From NCBI RefSeq assembly GCF_001544915.2, contig NZ_FCOE02000015.1:1-64000 (forward strand): a stretch of 64,000 nucleotides of DNA, read 5' to 3'. Of the stretch, positions 19,315 through 28,502 are shown one piece after another (position 1 is the first letter of the stretch; the number at the start of each line of letters is the position of its first letter). The position numbers were made by a program, and so were the translations under genes. This DNA is from Caballeronia pedi (GTDB lineage: Bacteria > Pseudomonadota > Gammaproteobacteria > Burkholderiales > Burkholderiaceae). The notes under the pieces are model-generated. The model searched no databases. It was given only the letters and a program-made list of their open reading frames with translations, and was not told where the DNA came from.

Positions 19315-20451
19315 ATGACTCGCAGCTTGATCGCACTGACCCTCGGCCTGGCGATCGCAGCAAGCCACATCTGGCCCGCTCCGGAAGCGCGTGCAGCGAC
19401 CTCCGAGGTCCGGCTCAAGGATCTGGGGCGCTTTCTCGGGTGGCGAGAGAACATGCTGGTGGGCTACGGCGTCGTCACAGGCCTTGCGAACTCAGGCGAT
19501 TCGCCGCGCTCTCAGGCGACGCGCCAGGCGCTGTCGAACATGCTGTCGCAATTCGATATGGCGGTGACGCAAGACCAGATTCAAAGCCGAAACGTCGCCA
19601 TGGTCATGGTGACCGGCACCCTGCCGCCGACAGCGGACGTCGGCGATCGAATCGATATCAATGTGACGTCGATGGGGGACGCACGGAGTCTGGCCGGCGG
19701 CACGCTCATCATGACACCGCTGCGTGGCCCCGATAGAAAGACTTATGCGCTTGCGCAGGGACCGTTGTCGGTCGGTGGATATCGGTATGACGCCAACGGC
19801 AACTCCCGGCAGAAGAACCATCCGACCGCGGGCGTGGTTCCACTCGGCGCGACGGTCGAGGTTCCGGTCCGTGCGGATCTCGTCACCGACGATGGTCAGT
19901 TGCACTTCGTGCTCAAGGACGCGGACTCGGGCACCGCGCGCCGCATTGCGCAGCGAATCAACCAGAGCATGGGTGAAGGCGCGGCACGTTCGCTCGACGC
20001 CAAAACGATCGCCGTGCGTGCGCCGCAAAGCGCATCGGCCATGAACGATTACGTCGCAAGGATCGAGGATCTGGCGGTTGCGCCCGACCAGGCGTCGCGG
20101 GTCGTCATCAACGAGCGCACGGGCACGGTCGTGTCGGGCGGCGACACGCGCATCTCTCCCATCACGATTTCGCACGGCGACATTCGTGTCTCGGTCGTCA
20201 CGCAATATCAGGCATCGCAGCCTGAATTCGTCGAACTGGCGGGGCCCGGGGTGCGCAGTCTCGTCATCGGCAACACCGACTTGTCGGTGGAGGAATCGGG
20301 GCAGTCCGTCGCTGCATCGTTTCCGAATGGCACCGTGGGCGACCTGGTTCGCGCACTCGCCAAGGCACGCGTGAGCACGAGAGACGTGATCTCGATCCTT
20401 CAGGCCATCAAGGCCGCAGGCGCGCTGTACGCCGATCTCATCGTCCAATAA
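19315..20451 (+). CDS. flgI: P-ring protein FlgI
   Basis: The product is a full-length FlgI: a Sec signal peptide (MTRSLIALTLGLAIAAS... cut after EARA), then VRLKDLGRFLGWRENMLVGY, GVVTGLANSGDS and conserved TPL and GPLSVGGY blocks. FlgI polymerises into the peptidoglycan-level ring around the rod. I chose the ATG at 19315 (378 aa), preceded by GGTGA, because it gives the best signal peptide just after the flgH stop; ATGs at 19291 and 19303 inside flgH are alternatives. flgB follows after 22 bases. Confidence 0.95.
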   Translation: MTRSLIALTLGLAIAASHIWPAPEARAATSEVRLKDLGRFLGWRENMLVGYGVVTGLANSGDSPRSQATRQALSNMLSQFDMAVTQDQIQSRNVAMVMVTGTLPPTADVGDRIDINVTSMGDARSLAGGTLIMTPLRGPDRKTYALAQGPLSVGGYRYDANGNSRQKNHPTAGVVPLGATVEVPVRADLVTDDGQLHFVLKDADSGTARRIAQRINQSMGEGAARSLDAKTIAVRAPQSASAMNDYVARIEDLAVAPDQASRVVINERTGTVVSGGDTRISPITISHGDIRVSVVTQYQASQPEFVELAGPGVRSLVIGNTDLSVEESGQSVAASFPNGTVGDLVRALAKARVSTRDVISILQAIKAAGALYADLIVQ

Positions 20452-20473
20452 TCGCTTCTTCAAGCTACCGAAT

Positions 20474-20839
20474 ATGTATTTGGAACCTCTCTCACTGATC
20501 GCGAGCAAAGCGCTCGATGGCCTGTTCGCGCGGCAAGCCGCCACCGCCAACAATATCGCGAACGCCAGTTCGGACGGATTCGTGCCGTCACGCGTTTCAT
20601 TTGAAGAAGCCTTGCGTGATGCGGCCGCCGTTCACCCCGGCGACGACGCGCGCCAGTGGATGGGCCGCGTGGCCAGCGTGAATTGGTCGGTGGCCCCTGC
20701 GCAATCCGATGCGCTGGATGGCGTGAAACTCGATCAGGAGATCGCGACTGCGTCGGAGACGTCCGTACGATATGCGCTGCTCACTGGCATGCTCGATCGT
20801 ACGCTGCAGATGCAATCGTTCGCTGTGAAGGGAGCGTGA
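20474..20839 (+). CDS. flgB: Proximal rod protein FlgB
   Basis: This 121-aa protein has the FlgB rod signature RQAATANNIANASSDGFVPS near the N-terminus and the C-terminal helix RYALLTGMLDRTLQMQSFAV. It is slightly shorter than the ~135-residue norm. FlgB is the most membrane-proximal rod subunit and is exported by the gate encoded upstream. It is followed by flgC after six bases. Confidence 0.9.
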   Translation: MYLEPLSLIASKALDGLFARQAATANNIANASSDGFVPSRVSFEEALRDAAAVHPGDDARQWMGRVASVNWSVAPAQSDALDGVKLDQEIATASETSVRYALLTGMLDRTLQMQSFAVKGA

Positions 20840-20845
20840 CGCGTC

Positions 20846-21307
20846 ATGTCGAATGCAATTTTTGCCATCGCCCGCTCGGGTATGGATGTCGAGCATCAGC
20901 GCATGGAAGTCATTGCGCAGAATCTGGCCAACGCAGGCACGACGCGTACGGCAAGCGGCGGCGTTTATCGGCCGATGCGGCTCGTCTCGGGCCCGCGCAT
21001 GCCTGGCGCGTCAGAGACGAGCTTCGATACGCAAATGAGCGCAATGGCGCCGTCCGATCTGAGCAGGAATTTCTCAGGAGTGCAGGCCTTCGGTATCGAA
21101 ACCACCGATGCCCAGCCTCGTCTGGTCTACGACCCAGCCCACCCGCACGCGAACGCACAAGGCTTCGTGCAATACCCCGGCCTCGACCAGGCCGGAGAGA
21201 TGGCGCTTATGGTTCAGACGCTGCGCGTGTATGAGGCCAACGCGATCATGTTCAATGCCGGGCACGCGATGTACATGCGCGCGCTCGATCTCGGGAGCAA
21301 GGCGTGA
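20846..21307 (+). CDS. flgC: Proximal rod protein FlgC
   Basis: The 153-aa product has FlgC features: IARSGMDVEHQRMEVIAQNL with ANAGTTRTASGGVYRPM, and a C-terminal MVQTLRVYEANAIMFNAGHA helix close to the canonical MI-ASRSYEANV pattern. Length is near the family norm of 135-150. It overlaps fliE by four bases, the usual flgB-flgC-fliE arrangement of flagellar and some Flag-2 operons. Confidence 0.92.
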   Translation: MSNAIFAIARSGMDVEHQRMEVIAQNLANAGTTRTASGGVYRPMRLVSGPRMPGASETSFDTQMSAMAPSDLSRNFSGVQAFGIETTDAQPRLVYDPAHPHANAQGFVQYPGLDQAGEMALMVQTLRVYEANAIMFNAGHAMYMRALDLGSKA

Positions 21308-21600
21308 ATATCGAGTCGATTGGCGCGTACGATTTCGCGAACCCGGTCTGGGCGTCCACGACGCAAGGCACTTCGACCTCGGCATCCTTCAGCACGTTGC
21401 TGGTCGACGGTGCCGAGCACGTCGATGAGGCCGTACGGACGAGCAATGCCGCCGTCGCGGCGTTCGCACTGAATGCGGACGTGCCGCCGCATCAAGTCAT
21501 GCTCGCGCTCGAAGACGCGCGCCTTCAATTGCAGTTCGCACTTCAGGTGCGCTCGAAACTGGTCGAGGGATACCAGGAATTGATGCGGATGCAAATCTAG
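21304..21600 (+). CDS. fliE: MS-ring/rod junction protein FliE
   Basis: The 98-aa protein matches FliE in size and in the C-terminal half: PPHQVMLALEDARLQLQFAL followed by QVRSKLVEGYQELMRMQI, the conserved end of the family. FliE connects the MS ring to the proximal rod. It overlaps flgC by four bases and is one base from fliF. Confidence 0.93.
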   Translation: MNIESIGAYDFANPVWASTTQGTSTSASFSTLLVDGAEHVDEAVRTSNAAVAAFALNADVPPHQVMLALEDARLQLQFALQVRSKLVEGYQELMRMQI

Positions 21601-21601
21601 G

Positions 21602-23089
21602 ATGAATGCCGCTGCTTCGCGCCTCGGCGCCGTTCTCTCTGCCGTGCCACGTGCGCGTCTGATCGCGCTTGCCGCGGGACTCGTCACGATCCTGGCGATG
21701 GCCGCCGTCGCTGGATGGCTCGTGTTGCGCCCTTCCTACGAGATACTCTTCAGCGATCTCAAGCGCCAGGACGCAGCGACGATTGCCGCCGCACTCGAGA
21801 AAGAAAAGATTCCGTACCGCTATGACGACGCCAGTTCGGCCATCCTCGTTCCGAAGGGCGATACGCGCGCGCTACGATTGAAATTGATGAGCCGCGATCT
21901 GAAGCTCTCTGGTGCGGTGGGTCTCGAACTCTTCAACAACTCGGATCTCGGCCTGACGGACTTTGCTCAAAAGGTCAACTATCAGCGCGCGCTTCAGGGC
22001 GAACTGGCCCGCACGATCATGGCGCTCGACGAGATTGAACTGGCTCGCGTACACATCACGCTGCCAGAGGCGTCGATTTTCAGACGCGATGGCGCCAAGC
22101 CCAAGGCCTCTGTCGCACTGTTCGTTCGCGATGGCGAGACACTGTCGACCGATACGATTCGAGGCATTCAAAGACTGGTGTCGGCATCGGTGCCCGAACT
22201 CGCTCCGGCCGACGTGTCAGTGCTGGACGCGCGCGGCGCACCGGCAGGATCGACGACCACTGAAGTCGATGATCCTGCCTTGCAACTCAAGCACGCGATC
22301 GAGCGCGGCTATGAACAGAAGATCACCACGCTGATCGCCAGCGTCATTGGCGCGAATCAGGCTTCGGTCAGCGTCGAGGCAATCGTAAACGTCGATCAGG
22401 CGCGCTCCACGCGCGAGGTGACGGAGACGCGATCGCTGCCGAACGATGCCGAATCCGCAAAGGAGTCACGCGTGCCGTTGCCGTCGTCGCGCTCGCTGCC
22501 CGAAGCCGGTAAGCCGCCCCTGCCGCCGCCATACACCGGATCCGCGGCGCAGCCAATGACCCAGGAGGCTCGCACGATGCGCAATGTCGAGCAGATCGTC
22601 AAGGCGCCCGGAGCGGTGAGCAAGCTGTCCGTCGGTATCGTCTTCAGTCAGGATCTGGATCCGGACGTGCTCGCTCGCCTCAGGGCGGTGATTTCCGCGT
22701 CCATCGGACTGGATGCCACGCGTGGCGATGTGTTGACGACGTTCGTGCGCAATGCTCAGGGCGGCAGCGCGGATGAGGACGCCGGCATTCCGCCCGCGAA
22801 CGTTGGCTCCGCGACATCCGGCTCAACCGAGCCCCTGGCGCGTGCGGATCTCCGCTCAGCCGGTGGACGCGCTGCTCGACAGATGCAAGCATCGGCGGCG
22901 TCGCTAACGGCTATCGTGTGCGCCGCGTTGGCGGTCGTAATCGGAATCGGCCTCGTCATTGCGTTACTGATCCGAGCCCGAGCGAAAGCGAGCCGCGCGC
23001 CTGTGCCGCGGCTGACCGCTTCGCAGCGCGACGAACAATTGTCCCGCCTGAGAACCCTGCTCGCCAGCGAAGGACGCGTTCATGAATAA
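21602..23089 (+). CDS. fliF: MS-ring protein FliF with a shortened cytoplasmic tail
   Basis: The 495-aa protein has the YscJ/FliF ring-building domain (FSDLKRQDAATIAAALEKEK, DFAQKVNYQRALQGELARTI, VHITLPEASIFRRD) between two membrane segments at about residues 22-42 and 434-457. Canonical FliF is about 550 residues, and its tail after the second membrane helix carries the FliG-binding motif. Here the tail is only about 38 residues. The gene overlaps by eight bases with the next one, which occupies the fliG slot but is not a normal FliG; the two changes are probably connected. Confidence 0.95.
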   Translation: MNAAASRLGAVLSAVPRARLIALAAGLVTILAMAAVAGWLVLRPSYEILFSDLKRQDAATIAAALEKEKIPYRYDDASSAILVPKGDTRALRLKLMSRDLKLSGAVGLELFNNSDLGLTDFAQKVNYQRALQGELARTIMALDEIELARVHITLPEASIFRRDGAKPKASVALFVRDGETLSTDTIRGIQRLVSASVPELAPADVSVLDARGAPAGSTTTEVDDPALQLKHAIERGYEQKITTLIASVIGANQASVSVEAIVNVDQARSTREVTETRSLPNDAESAKESRVPLPSSRSLPEAGKPPLPPPYTGSAAQPMTQEARTMRNVEQIVKAPGAVSKLSVGIVFSQDLDPDVLARLRAVISASIGLDATRGDVLTTFVRNAQGGSADEDAGIPPANVGSATSGSTEPLARADLRSAGGRAARQMQASAASLTAIVCAALAVVIGIGLVIALLIRARAKASRAPVPRLTASQRDEQLSRLRTLLASEGRVHE

Positions 23090-23639
23090 CGTCGTCGCGA
23101 ACAACTCTGGCTCGCCACGCGAATTACGTAGGGCTGTCGCGGCCCTGCTGGAAAATTCAATCGAGGACGTCGAATTCATCTGGAATTCGCTCTCCCGAGA
23201 TGAGCGTGCGCAATTGCGCCCGCTCATCGAGGCTGCATCGGGCATCAATGAGAAAGCATCGGCACTGGTCGCGCGGCCAGAGCATGTCGGCATTGCAAGC
23301 AACGACCGTATCGAACACATCATTGCGTTGATGGAACACATGCCGGCCGCGATGACGATGCGCCTGTTCGCAAGTCTCGATGCGCAGGCTCAGTGCGCAG
23401 CCGGTGCGAAGCTGCAAGCGCCTTTGTGCGAACAAACGGCGCTGTTCGCCAGATCGAATGCGCTGACCGACCGCACACGCGCCGTGTGGCTCGAATTATG
23501 TCTCGAACATGCGGCAAGCCTCGAACCTGCTGCGCACGAGTTCGACCCGATAGCGCGGGCCACACGTGTTCCCCTCTTTTTCCGCGCCCTTCGTCACATG
23601 CGTGGGCTTGCGCAAAGCCGGATCAAGAGGCACGCATGA
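23082..23639 (+). CDS. Unrecognised protein in the fliG position
   Basis: This 185-aa, mostly helical, soluble protein lies between fliF and fliH, the invariant place of fliG in flagellar operons. FliG is normally ~330 residues with an EHPQ-type middle motif and a charged C-terminal torque helix; none of these is visible. The segment IALMEHMPAAMTMRLFASLD faintly recalls the FliG middle domain. In injectisomes the corresponding adaptor is the unrelated SctK family. It could be a highly reduced FliG, a SctK-like adaptor, or new. It overlaps both neighbours, so it is almost certainly part of the machine. Confidence 0.8.
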   Translation: MNNVVANNSGSPRELRRAVAALLENSIEDVEFIWNSLSRDERAQLRPLIEAASGINEKASALVARPEHVGIASNDRIEHIIALMEHMPAAMTMRLFASLDAQAQCAAGAKLQAPLCEQTALFARSNALTDRTRAVWLELCLEHAASLEPAAHEFDPIARATRVPLFFRALRHMRGLAQSRIKRHA

Positions 23640-24358
23640 CAACATTGATCAAGGCAGCCAGGGTGCAATATCACGCTGCGCAACCTCTGTTGGACGATCC
23701 ATCAGATTCGCGTGCTATCGAACCCGAGGACAAAGCGTGCAGTGTGTCCCGCTCATCGTCGATAGAGCAACTGCGAGCCGAGCGAGATGCAGTCGAACTC
23801 GAGGCATTGCGGGCAAGCCTCGCGCAATCGCAGAAGGCAAACGAAGAGCACGAAGCGCAACTGCAACGCCGAATCGCTTCCGCTTACGAAAGCGGGTTCG
23901 CCGAGGGTGAGGCAGTCGAACGCGCTCGCACCGTCGCCGAAACGAATGCCCGCGACACCGCATTGCGCTCCGGGATCGACGCGGCAGTGAAACAGTTCGG
24001 TACGCAGTTGCAGACGCTCGAAGAACTGTGCGCTGCGATCGCGCTCGCGGCGCTCCAGCGCGTCATTGGCAATCCCTCGACACGCGCAACGCTGGTTCGC
24101 GAGACAGTTCGTCATCACCTCGCTCAGCTGACTGCGGCCTCAATCCTGGCTGTCGACGTATCGCGGGATGACTTTACCGCCGATACCGACGCGTCGGATC
24201 TGTTGGGACCCACTGCCGACAAGGGCATTGCACTGAACGTGTCGCCGACGCTGAAGGGCGGCGAGTGCAGGATCGACCTGAGCCTGGGCGCGCTCGATGC
24301 CAGTCTCGATGTGCAACTCGCCCGCATCCGGACCGCACTGCTCGAAGCCACCGCATGA
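23636..24358 (+). CDS. fliH: Export ATPase regulator FliH
   Basis: The 240-aa product has the FliH/SctL plan: a variable N-terminus, a long coiled coil rich in Glu/Ala (about residues 45-115) with the glycine-containing AYESGFAEGEAVERA stretch typical of FliH, and a C-terminal domain ending in GGECRIDLSLGALDASLDVQ. The start at 23636 overlaps the upstream stop and gives this length; a longer frame upstream lacks family similarity. FliH holds FliI inactive and links it to the C-ring. It overlaps fliI by four bases. Confidence 0.88.
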   Translation: MTTLIKAARVQYHAAQPLLDDPSDSRAIEPEDKACSVSRSSSIEQLRAERDAVELEALRASLAQSQKANEEHEAQLQRRIASAYESGFAEGEAVERARTVAETNARDTALRSGIDAAVKQFGTQLQTLEELCAAIALAALQRVIGNPSTRATLVRETVRHHLAQLTAASILAVDVSRDDFTADTDASDLLGPTADKGIALNVSPTLKGGECRIDLSLGALDASLDVQLARIRTALLEATA

Positions 24359-25683
24359 CGTCAACAGTCAGTCCTGTCTCTCGGCGCTTGCTTCAGGCTG
24401 TCTCGGAAGTCGATACGCTTCGACGTATCGGCTCGGTCACGCGCGTCATGCCGACCTTCGTCGAAGCCGACGGTCCCGCCGTGCCGATTGGCTCGCTATG
24501 TGAAATCGGCTCGACTGCCACCGCTTTGGCGGAAGTCGTCGGCATCGAAATCGGCAAGGTGACGCTCGCGCCCTTCACGCCCGTTTCCGGCGTGCGCATC
24601 GGTGATCCAGTATGCGCCACGCGAGCGAAAGCGGACGTCGCGCTCGGACGGGGACTGCTGGGCCGCGTCATCGATCCGCTCGGGCGCCCCCTCGACGGCG
24701 TTGAACCGCTCACCGGGCTCGACGCGTCGTGGCCTTTGGAAGGTATCGCGGTTGGGCCGCTCGAACGCGCGTCTCCTTCCGTTGCGCTGCAAACCGGCAT
24801 TCGCACACTCGACACGCTGCTCACGCTTGGCGAGGGCCAGCGCGCTGGCATCTTCGCTGGCAGCGGCGTCGGCAAAACCACGCTGATGGGCAGTCTCGCA
24901 CGCAACATCGAGGCCGATGTTTGCGTGCTTTGCCTGGTTGGTGAACGTGGTCGCGAAGCCGAAGAATTCTGGCATCGCACGTTGTCCGAAAAGGCGCGAG
25001 CGCGCTCGACGATGATCGTGGCGACCTCCGACCAGCCAGCCATCCTGCGCGCGCGCAGCGTGCTGTATGCGCTGTGCGTCGCCGAGTACTTCCGCGCGCA
25101 AGGCGCGCACGTGCTTCTGTTGCTTGACTCGATCACGCGCTATGCACTGGCCCTTCGTGAAATCGGTCTGGCCGCCGGCGAACCGCCGATGATCCGCGGG
25201 TACACGCCAAGCGTTTTCGCCGCGCTTCCGAAGGTGGTCGAGCGCTGTGGAGGTTTGCGTTCGGGCGGCGCCATCACGGCCCTGATGACCGTGCTCGCGG
25301 AGACCGACGAAATCGATGATCCGATGGCGGAAACCATGCGCGCCCTGCTCGACGGCCACATCGTCTTGACCCGTTCGCTCGCGGAACAGGGGCACTACCC
25401 CGCCATCGATGTGCCGCGCAGCGTCAGCCGCGTGTTTCAACACATCACGAGTCCGGCCGAGCGCGCGCTCGCAAGCGACGTCATCGCGCAACTGTCCGCT
25501 TACGAGGAATCGAAGACCTTGATCGAATCCGGACTTTACGTCGCTGGAACCGTCCCCTCGCTTGACCGCGCGCTGGCGCAACGAGCACGCATCATCGAGT
25601 TCCTGCGGCAGGATCTCTCGTCTCGACACTCGCGTGAAGACGCACTCGCCACGCTCGATAAGCTCGCCGGAGCCAGATCATGA
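24355..25683 (+). CDS. fliI: Flagellar-type export ATPase FliI
   Basis: The 442-aa protein is an intact F1-beta-like ATPase. Walker A GSGVGKTT is at residues 169-176, Walker B is in LLLLDSITRYALALREIG, and the family block GEPPMIRGYTPSVFAALPKV is present. The start at 24355 overlaps fliH by four bases. It energises unfolding and delivery of substrates at the export gate. Full length and conserved catalytic residues argue that the export apparatus is functional rather than decaying. Confidence 0.97.
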   Translation: MTSTVSPVSRRLLQAVSEVDTLRRIGSVTRVMPTFVEADGPAVPIGSLCEIGSTATALAEVVGIEIGKVTLAPFTPVSGVRIGDPVCATRAKADVALGRGLLGRVIDPLGRPLDGVEPLTGLDASWPLEGIAVGPLERASPSVALQTGIRTLDTLLTLGEGQRAGIFAGSGVGKTTLMGSLARNIEADVCVLCLVGERGREAEEFWHRTLSEKARARSTMIVATSDQPAILRARSVLYALCVAEYFRAQGAHVLLLLDSITRYALALREIGLAAGEPPMIRGYTPSVFAALPKVVERCGGLRSGGAITALMTVLAETDEIDDPMAETMRALLDGHIVLTRSLAEQGHYPAIDVPRSVSRVFQHITSPAERALASDVIAQLSAYEESKTLIESGLYVAGTVPSLDRALAQRARIIEFLRQDLSSRHSREDALATLDKLAGARS

Positions 25684-26135
25684 ACAAGCGCCGGCTCATG
25701 AAGATGACCAGGGAGATCGCGTTGATCCGCGACCTGCAGCGCGAACGGGCGCTTCACGATGCGACGCGCGTCGCGCATGAGCATCAGCGTTCACTCGCCT
25801 CGGCGCAGAACGCACGCGCTCGTCTCGACGCACAGCATGCGCTCATGCGCGAGATCCTGAGCGCGACAGATTCGATTCTTCCGATCGAACTTGCCGATAA
25901 CGTGCGCGCGTCAGTCGAATCGGCTCACAGCAGCGTACTCGCAGCGCAGATGCGGGCCGCACAGAAATCCCGTGAGGCGCACGCGCAGCGCGCAATTTTC
26001 GCCGAAAAGGAACGACTTCATGAACTCGCCGACACGCTCGCCAACCGGGCATCGTCGGCATGCGCAAGAGCCAATGAAGAACGGCAAGGCAACCTGGTCG
26101 AGGACACATATAGAGCAAGGAAACTCACGCCATGA
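25680..26135 (+). CDS. fliJ: Export ATPase stalk protein FliJ-like
   Basis: The 151-aa product is almost entirely charged alpha-helix, expected to fold as a two-stranded antiparallel coiled coil like FliJ/SctO (about 147 residues). Sequence identity in this family is always low, so the assignment depends on length, coiled-coil character and the fliI-fliJ order. It overlaps fliI and the next gene by four bases each. Confidence 0.75.
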   Translation: MNKRRLMKMTREIALIRDLQRERALHDATRVAHEHQRSLASAQNARARLDAQHALMREILSATDSILPIELADNVRASVESAHSSVLAAQMRAAQKSREAHAQRAIFAEKERLHELADTLANRASSACARANEERQGNLVEDTYRARKLTP

Positions 26136-26860
26136 AGATCCAGACCGGCTGCGCCATGCCCTTGCTGCTTGGAGGCGCTTCCAGACCGACATCGGGTGGT
26201 GCATTCGAACAGACGCTTCGCGCGCTGGAACGCGACATGTGGGCTGGCGCCGCCGCGGACGAGTCGCACACGCATGCCGCCAGATCCGAGCCTTCAACGC
26301 ATGCGCACAAGGCCGTTCCTCAAAACAGATTCGAGGAGGCGAGTGCGCGCCAGACGGATCAGCGCAATTTAGTTGCACTCGGCCCCTATCCCGACGCGCG
26401 CGATGACGCCCAGTTCGTCCGCACTCGATCAGACGCGGACCGCACGGCAATCGGGCCTCCCCTTCTTGAGCGTCTTCTTCATGCCGATGTGTTCGCGCCA
26501 ACCGCCGCCTTGTCGCCAGAGCGTCCAGAGGCGAGGTCATGCGCAAAAGAACCCGCGGTCCGCGAAATGGATGCGTACACCGCGCCGTCGTCCTCGGCGC
26601 GTGAGCATCAAGAACGGACATCGCCCCGTGCGGAAAACCGAACGACGGTTCATCTCGGCGATGACGGCATGCAACTCGTCATGCGCGTACTGGGCGCGTC
26701 ACGCGACGAAGCGCTGGCGATATCCCGTCAGACCACTGACGACCTGCGCCGGCGCATGGCGGGCCCCGTGCGGGTCGTTGTGAATGGCGCCCAGAATGAA
26801 GAAGTGAATTCGCACAAGTCGCCTTACCCTGCTTTTCACGGAGAAACATATGGCAATTAG
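26132..26860 (+). CDS. FliK/HpaP-like hook-length control candidate
   Basis: This 242-aa protein has a long low-complexity, Ala/Arg/Glu-rich N-terminal region without predicted fold and a compact C-terminal segment (RTTVHLGDDGMQLVMRVLG, then DLRRRMAGPVRVVVNG) resembling the FliK/HpaP substrate-switching domain. Canonical FliK is usually 350-450 residues, so a shorter ruler is implied. Its place between fliJ and flgD is where fliK is expected. It overlaps flgD by 11 bases. Confidence 0.6.
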   Translation: MKIQTGCAMPLLLGGASRPTSGGAFEQTLRALERDMWAGAAADESHTHAARSEPSTHAHKAVPQNRFEEASARQTDQRNLVALGPYPDARDDAQFVRTRSDADRTAIGPPLLERLLHADVFAPTAALSPERPEARSCAKEPAVREMDAYTAPSSSAREHQERTSPRAENRTTVHLGDDGMQLVMRVLGASRDEALAISRQTTDDLRRRMAGPVRVVVNGAQNEEVNSHKSPYPAFHGETYGN

Positions 26861-27266
26861 TTCCATCGGCTCGACACCGGGCGTCGGCACGGCCGATAGA
26901 AATATGGAATCGACGGGTCTCGATCTTCAGTCGCTGCTCAAGATCATTCTCACGCAACTGACCTATCAGGATCCGCTCAAGCCGGTCGACAACTTCGAGT
27001 TCGTCTCTCAACTCGCCCAGTTCACCTCGATGGAGCAGTCTCGCCAAATGACTGACAAGCTCGACAGTCTGCTGTCGCTGCAATCATCGAACCAGACCGT
27101 TGGACTACTCGGCCGCAATGTCGACGTGACGACAGACACTTCCACCGTGTCAGGTGTCGTGAAGAGCGTCTCGTTTCAGGGCACACAGCCGCAACTCACG
27201 ATCGAGACGGCCGACGGCCAGTTCCTGACCAACGCCACCCTTTCGCAAATCGCCGCGGTGCGCTAG
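26850..27266 (+). CDS. flgD: Hook cap protein FlgD, short form
   Basis: The 138-aa protein carries the FlgD N-terminal signature LLKIILTQLTYQDPLKPVDN and FVSQLAQFTSMEQSRQM, then ends after a short SGVVKSVSFQGTQPQLTIET segment. FlgD is commonly 220-240 residues with a tudor/Ig-like C-terminal domain; here most of that part is absent. Short FlgD proteins are known in some lineages. A GGAGA ribosome-binding site precedes the ATG. It is the scaffold for hook assembly. flgE follows after 42 bases. Confidence 0.93.
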   Translation: MAISSIGSTPGVGTADRNMESTGLDLQSLLKIILTQLTYQDPLKPVDNFEFVSQLAQFTSMEQSRQMTDKLDSLLSLQSSNQTVGLLGRNVDVTTDTSTVSGVVKSVSFQGTQPQLTIETADGQFLTNATLSQIAAVR

Positions 27267-27308
27267 GCAGCACCTGGCCGAACGTCATTACGAAGAGGCA
27301 ATCGCTCA

Positions 27309-28502
27309 ATGCTGGACAGCATCTACATCGGAATGAGTGGGCTTGCGTCCTACTCCAAGGGTTTGCAAACCATCAGCAATAACGTTGCAAACATGAACAC
27401 CCAGGGCTTCAAGACCTCTACGCCGCGCTTCGAAGACGTCTACTACGGACAGGAGTTCGCGCGCAACACGCCGACGACGCCCGCGCGCATTCAGTACGGC
27501 AGCGGCGTCGAATATGGCTATGCATCGTTGAACATGTCCCAGGGCGATGTGCGCAGCAGCGATGGGAAACTCGATCTGGCCATTCAAGGAAACGGCTTCC
27601 TGACTTTGCTCGATGGGAACGCCGTGCGATACGCACGCACCGGTCAATTCACGGTCGGCGATGATGGTTTCGTGGTCGACAAGGTGAGCGGCCTGAAGCT
27701 CGCGGCGCTGAACGCGTCGGGAAACCTCGAAGCGATCTCGATAGCGGGCAAACAAATGAGCCCGCCACAGGCCACGACCGCGGTGACGTTCACCGACAAC
27801 CTCTCCTCGGGGGCGACGAATTTCTCGGTCCCCAACATCGACGTCTACGATGCGAACGGAGGCAAACACACGCTCACGGCGGCTTTCGAGCCGGACTCGA
27901 CCATCATGCCCGGGCGCTGGAAAGTGACCGTCACCGATGAACAGGGCATGCCCGTTGTGGAAGACCATTTGCAGTTCTTCGGGGGCATACCGCAGCCGGG
28001 CGCCGACAGCATCGACGTCACGCTGACTTCGGTCGACGCTCCGCCGCTGTCCATCAAGCTCGATTTTTCGCAAGGCGTCACGAACTTCTCGGCCGGCAGC
28101 ACCTCCAGCCTGCGCGTCACCAAAACGGACGGGTATGCGGCCGGCACCCTGACTTCCATGTCGATCAACGACGACGGGCAGATCGGATTGGCGTATTCGA
28201 ACGGGCAGACGGACCACACGGCACTCGTCGCGCTTGCGAACTTCACTGACCCGCTACGGCTCACCCAGCTTGGACACGGCCTCTTCGATGCCTCATATGT
28301 GCCTGCGCCGATCTACGGCAAGAGCGGCAGCGGTGCGTTGGGCCAGTTGCTTGCTGGCGCCACCGAAGCCTCCAACGTCGATCTCTCGAACGAATTCGGG
28401 CAAATGATCCTGATCCAGCGCGGCTTTCAGGCATCGTCCCAAGTCGTCACCACGGCCAATGAAATGATCATGCAATTGTTCCAGATGCGAGGTCAGGGTT
28501 GA
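27309..28502 (+). CDS. flgE: Hook protein FlgE
   Basis: The 397-aa product has complete FlgE architecture: N-terminal GMSGLASYSKGLQTISNNVA with NMNTQGFKTS, a hook D1/D2 region (LDLAIQGNGFLTL, ARTGQFTVGDDGFVVD), and a C-terminal EASNVDLSNEFGQMILIQRG helix. FlgE polymerises outside the cell into the hook. Length is normal. Its presence shows that this machine is expected to extend beyond the outer membrane, although no flagellin or hook-associated protein is encoded in the cluster. It overlaps the next gene by four bases. Confidence 0.95.
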   Translation: MLDSIYIGMSGLASYSKGLQTISNNVANMNTQGFKTSTPRFEDVYYGQEFARNTPTTPARIQYGSGVEYGYASLNMSQGDVRSSDGKLDLAIQGNGFLTLLDGNAVRYARTGQFTVGDDGFVVDKVSGLKLAALNASGNLEAISIAGKQMSPPQATTAVTFTDNLSSGATNFSVPNIDVYDANGGKHTLTAAFEPDSTIMPGRWKVTVTDEQGMPVVEDHLQFFGGIPQPGADSIDVTLTSVDAPPLSIKLDFSQGVTNFSAGSTSSLRVTKTDGYAAGTLTSMSINDDGQIGLAYSNGQTDHTALVALANFTDPLRLTQLGHGLFDASYVPAPIYGKSGSGALGQLLAGATEASNVDLSNEFGQMILIQRGFQASSQVVTTANEMIMQLFQMRGQG

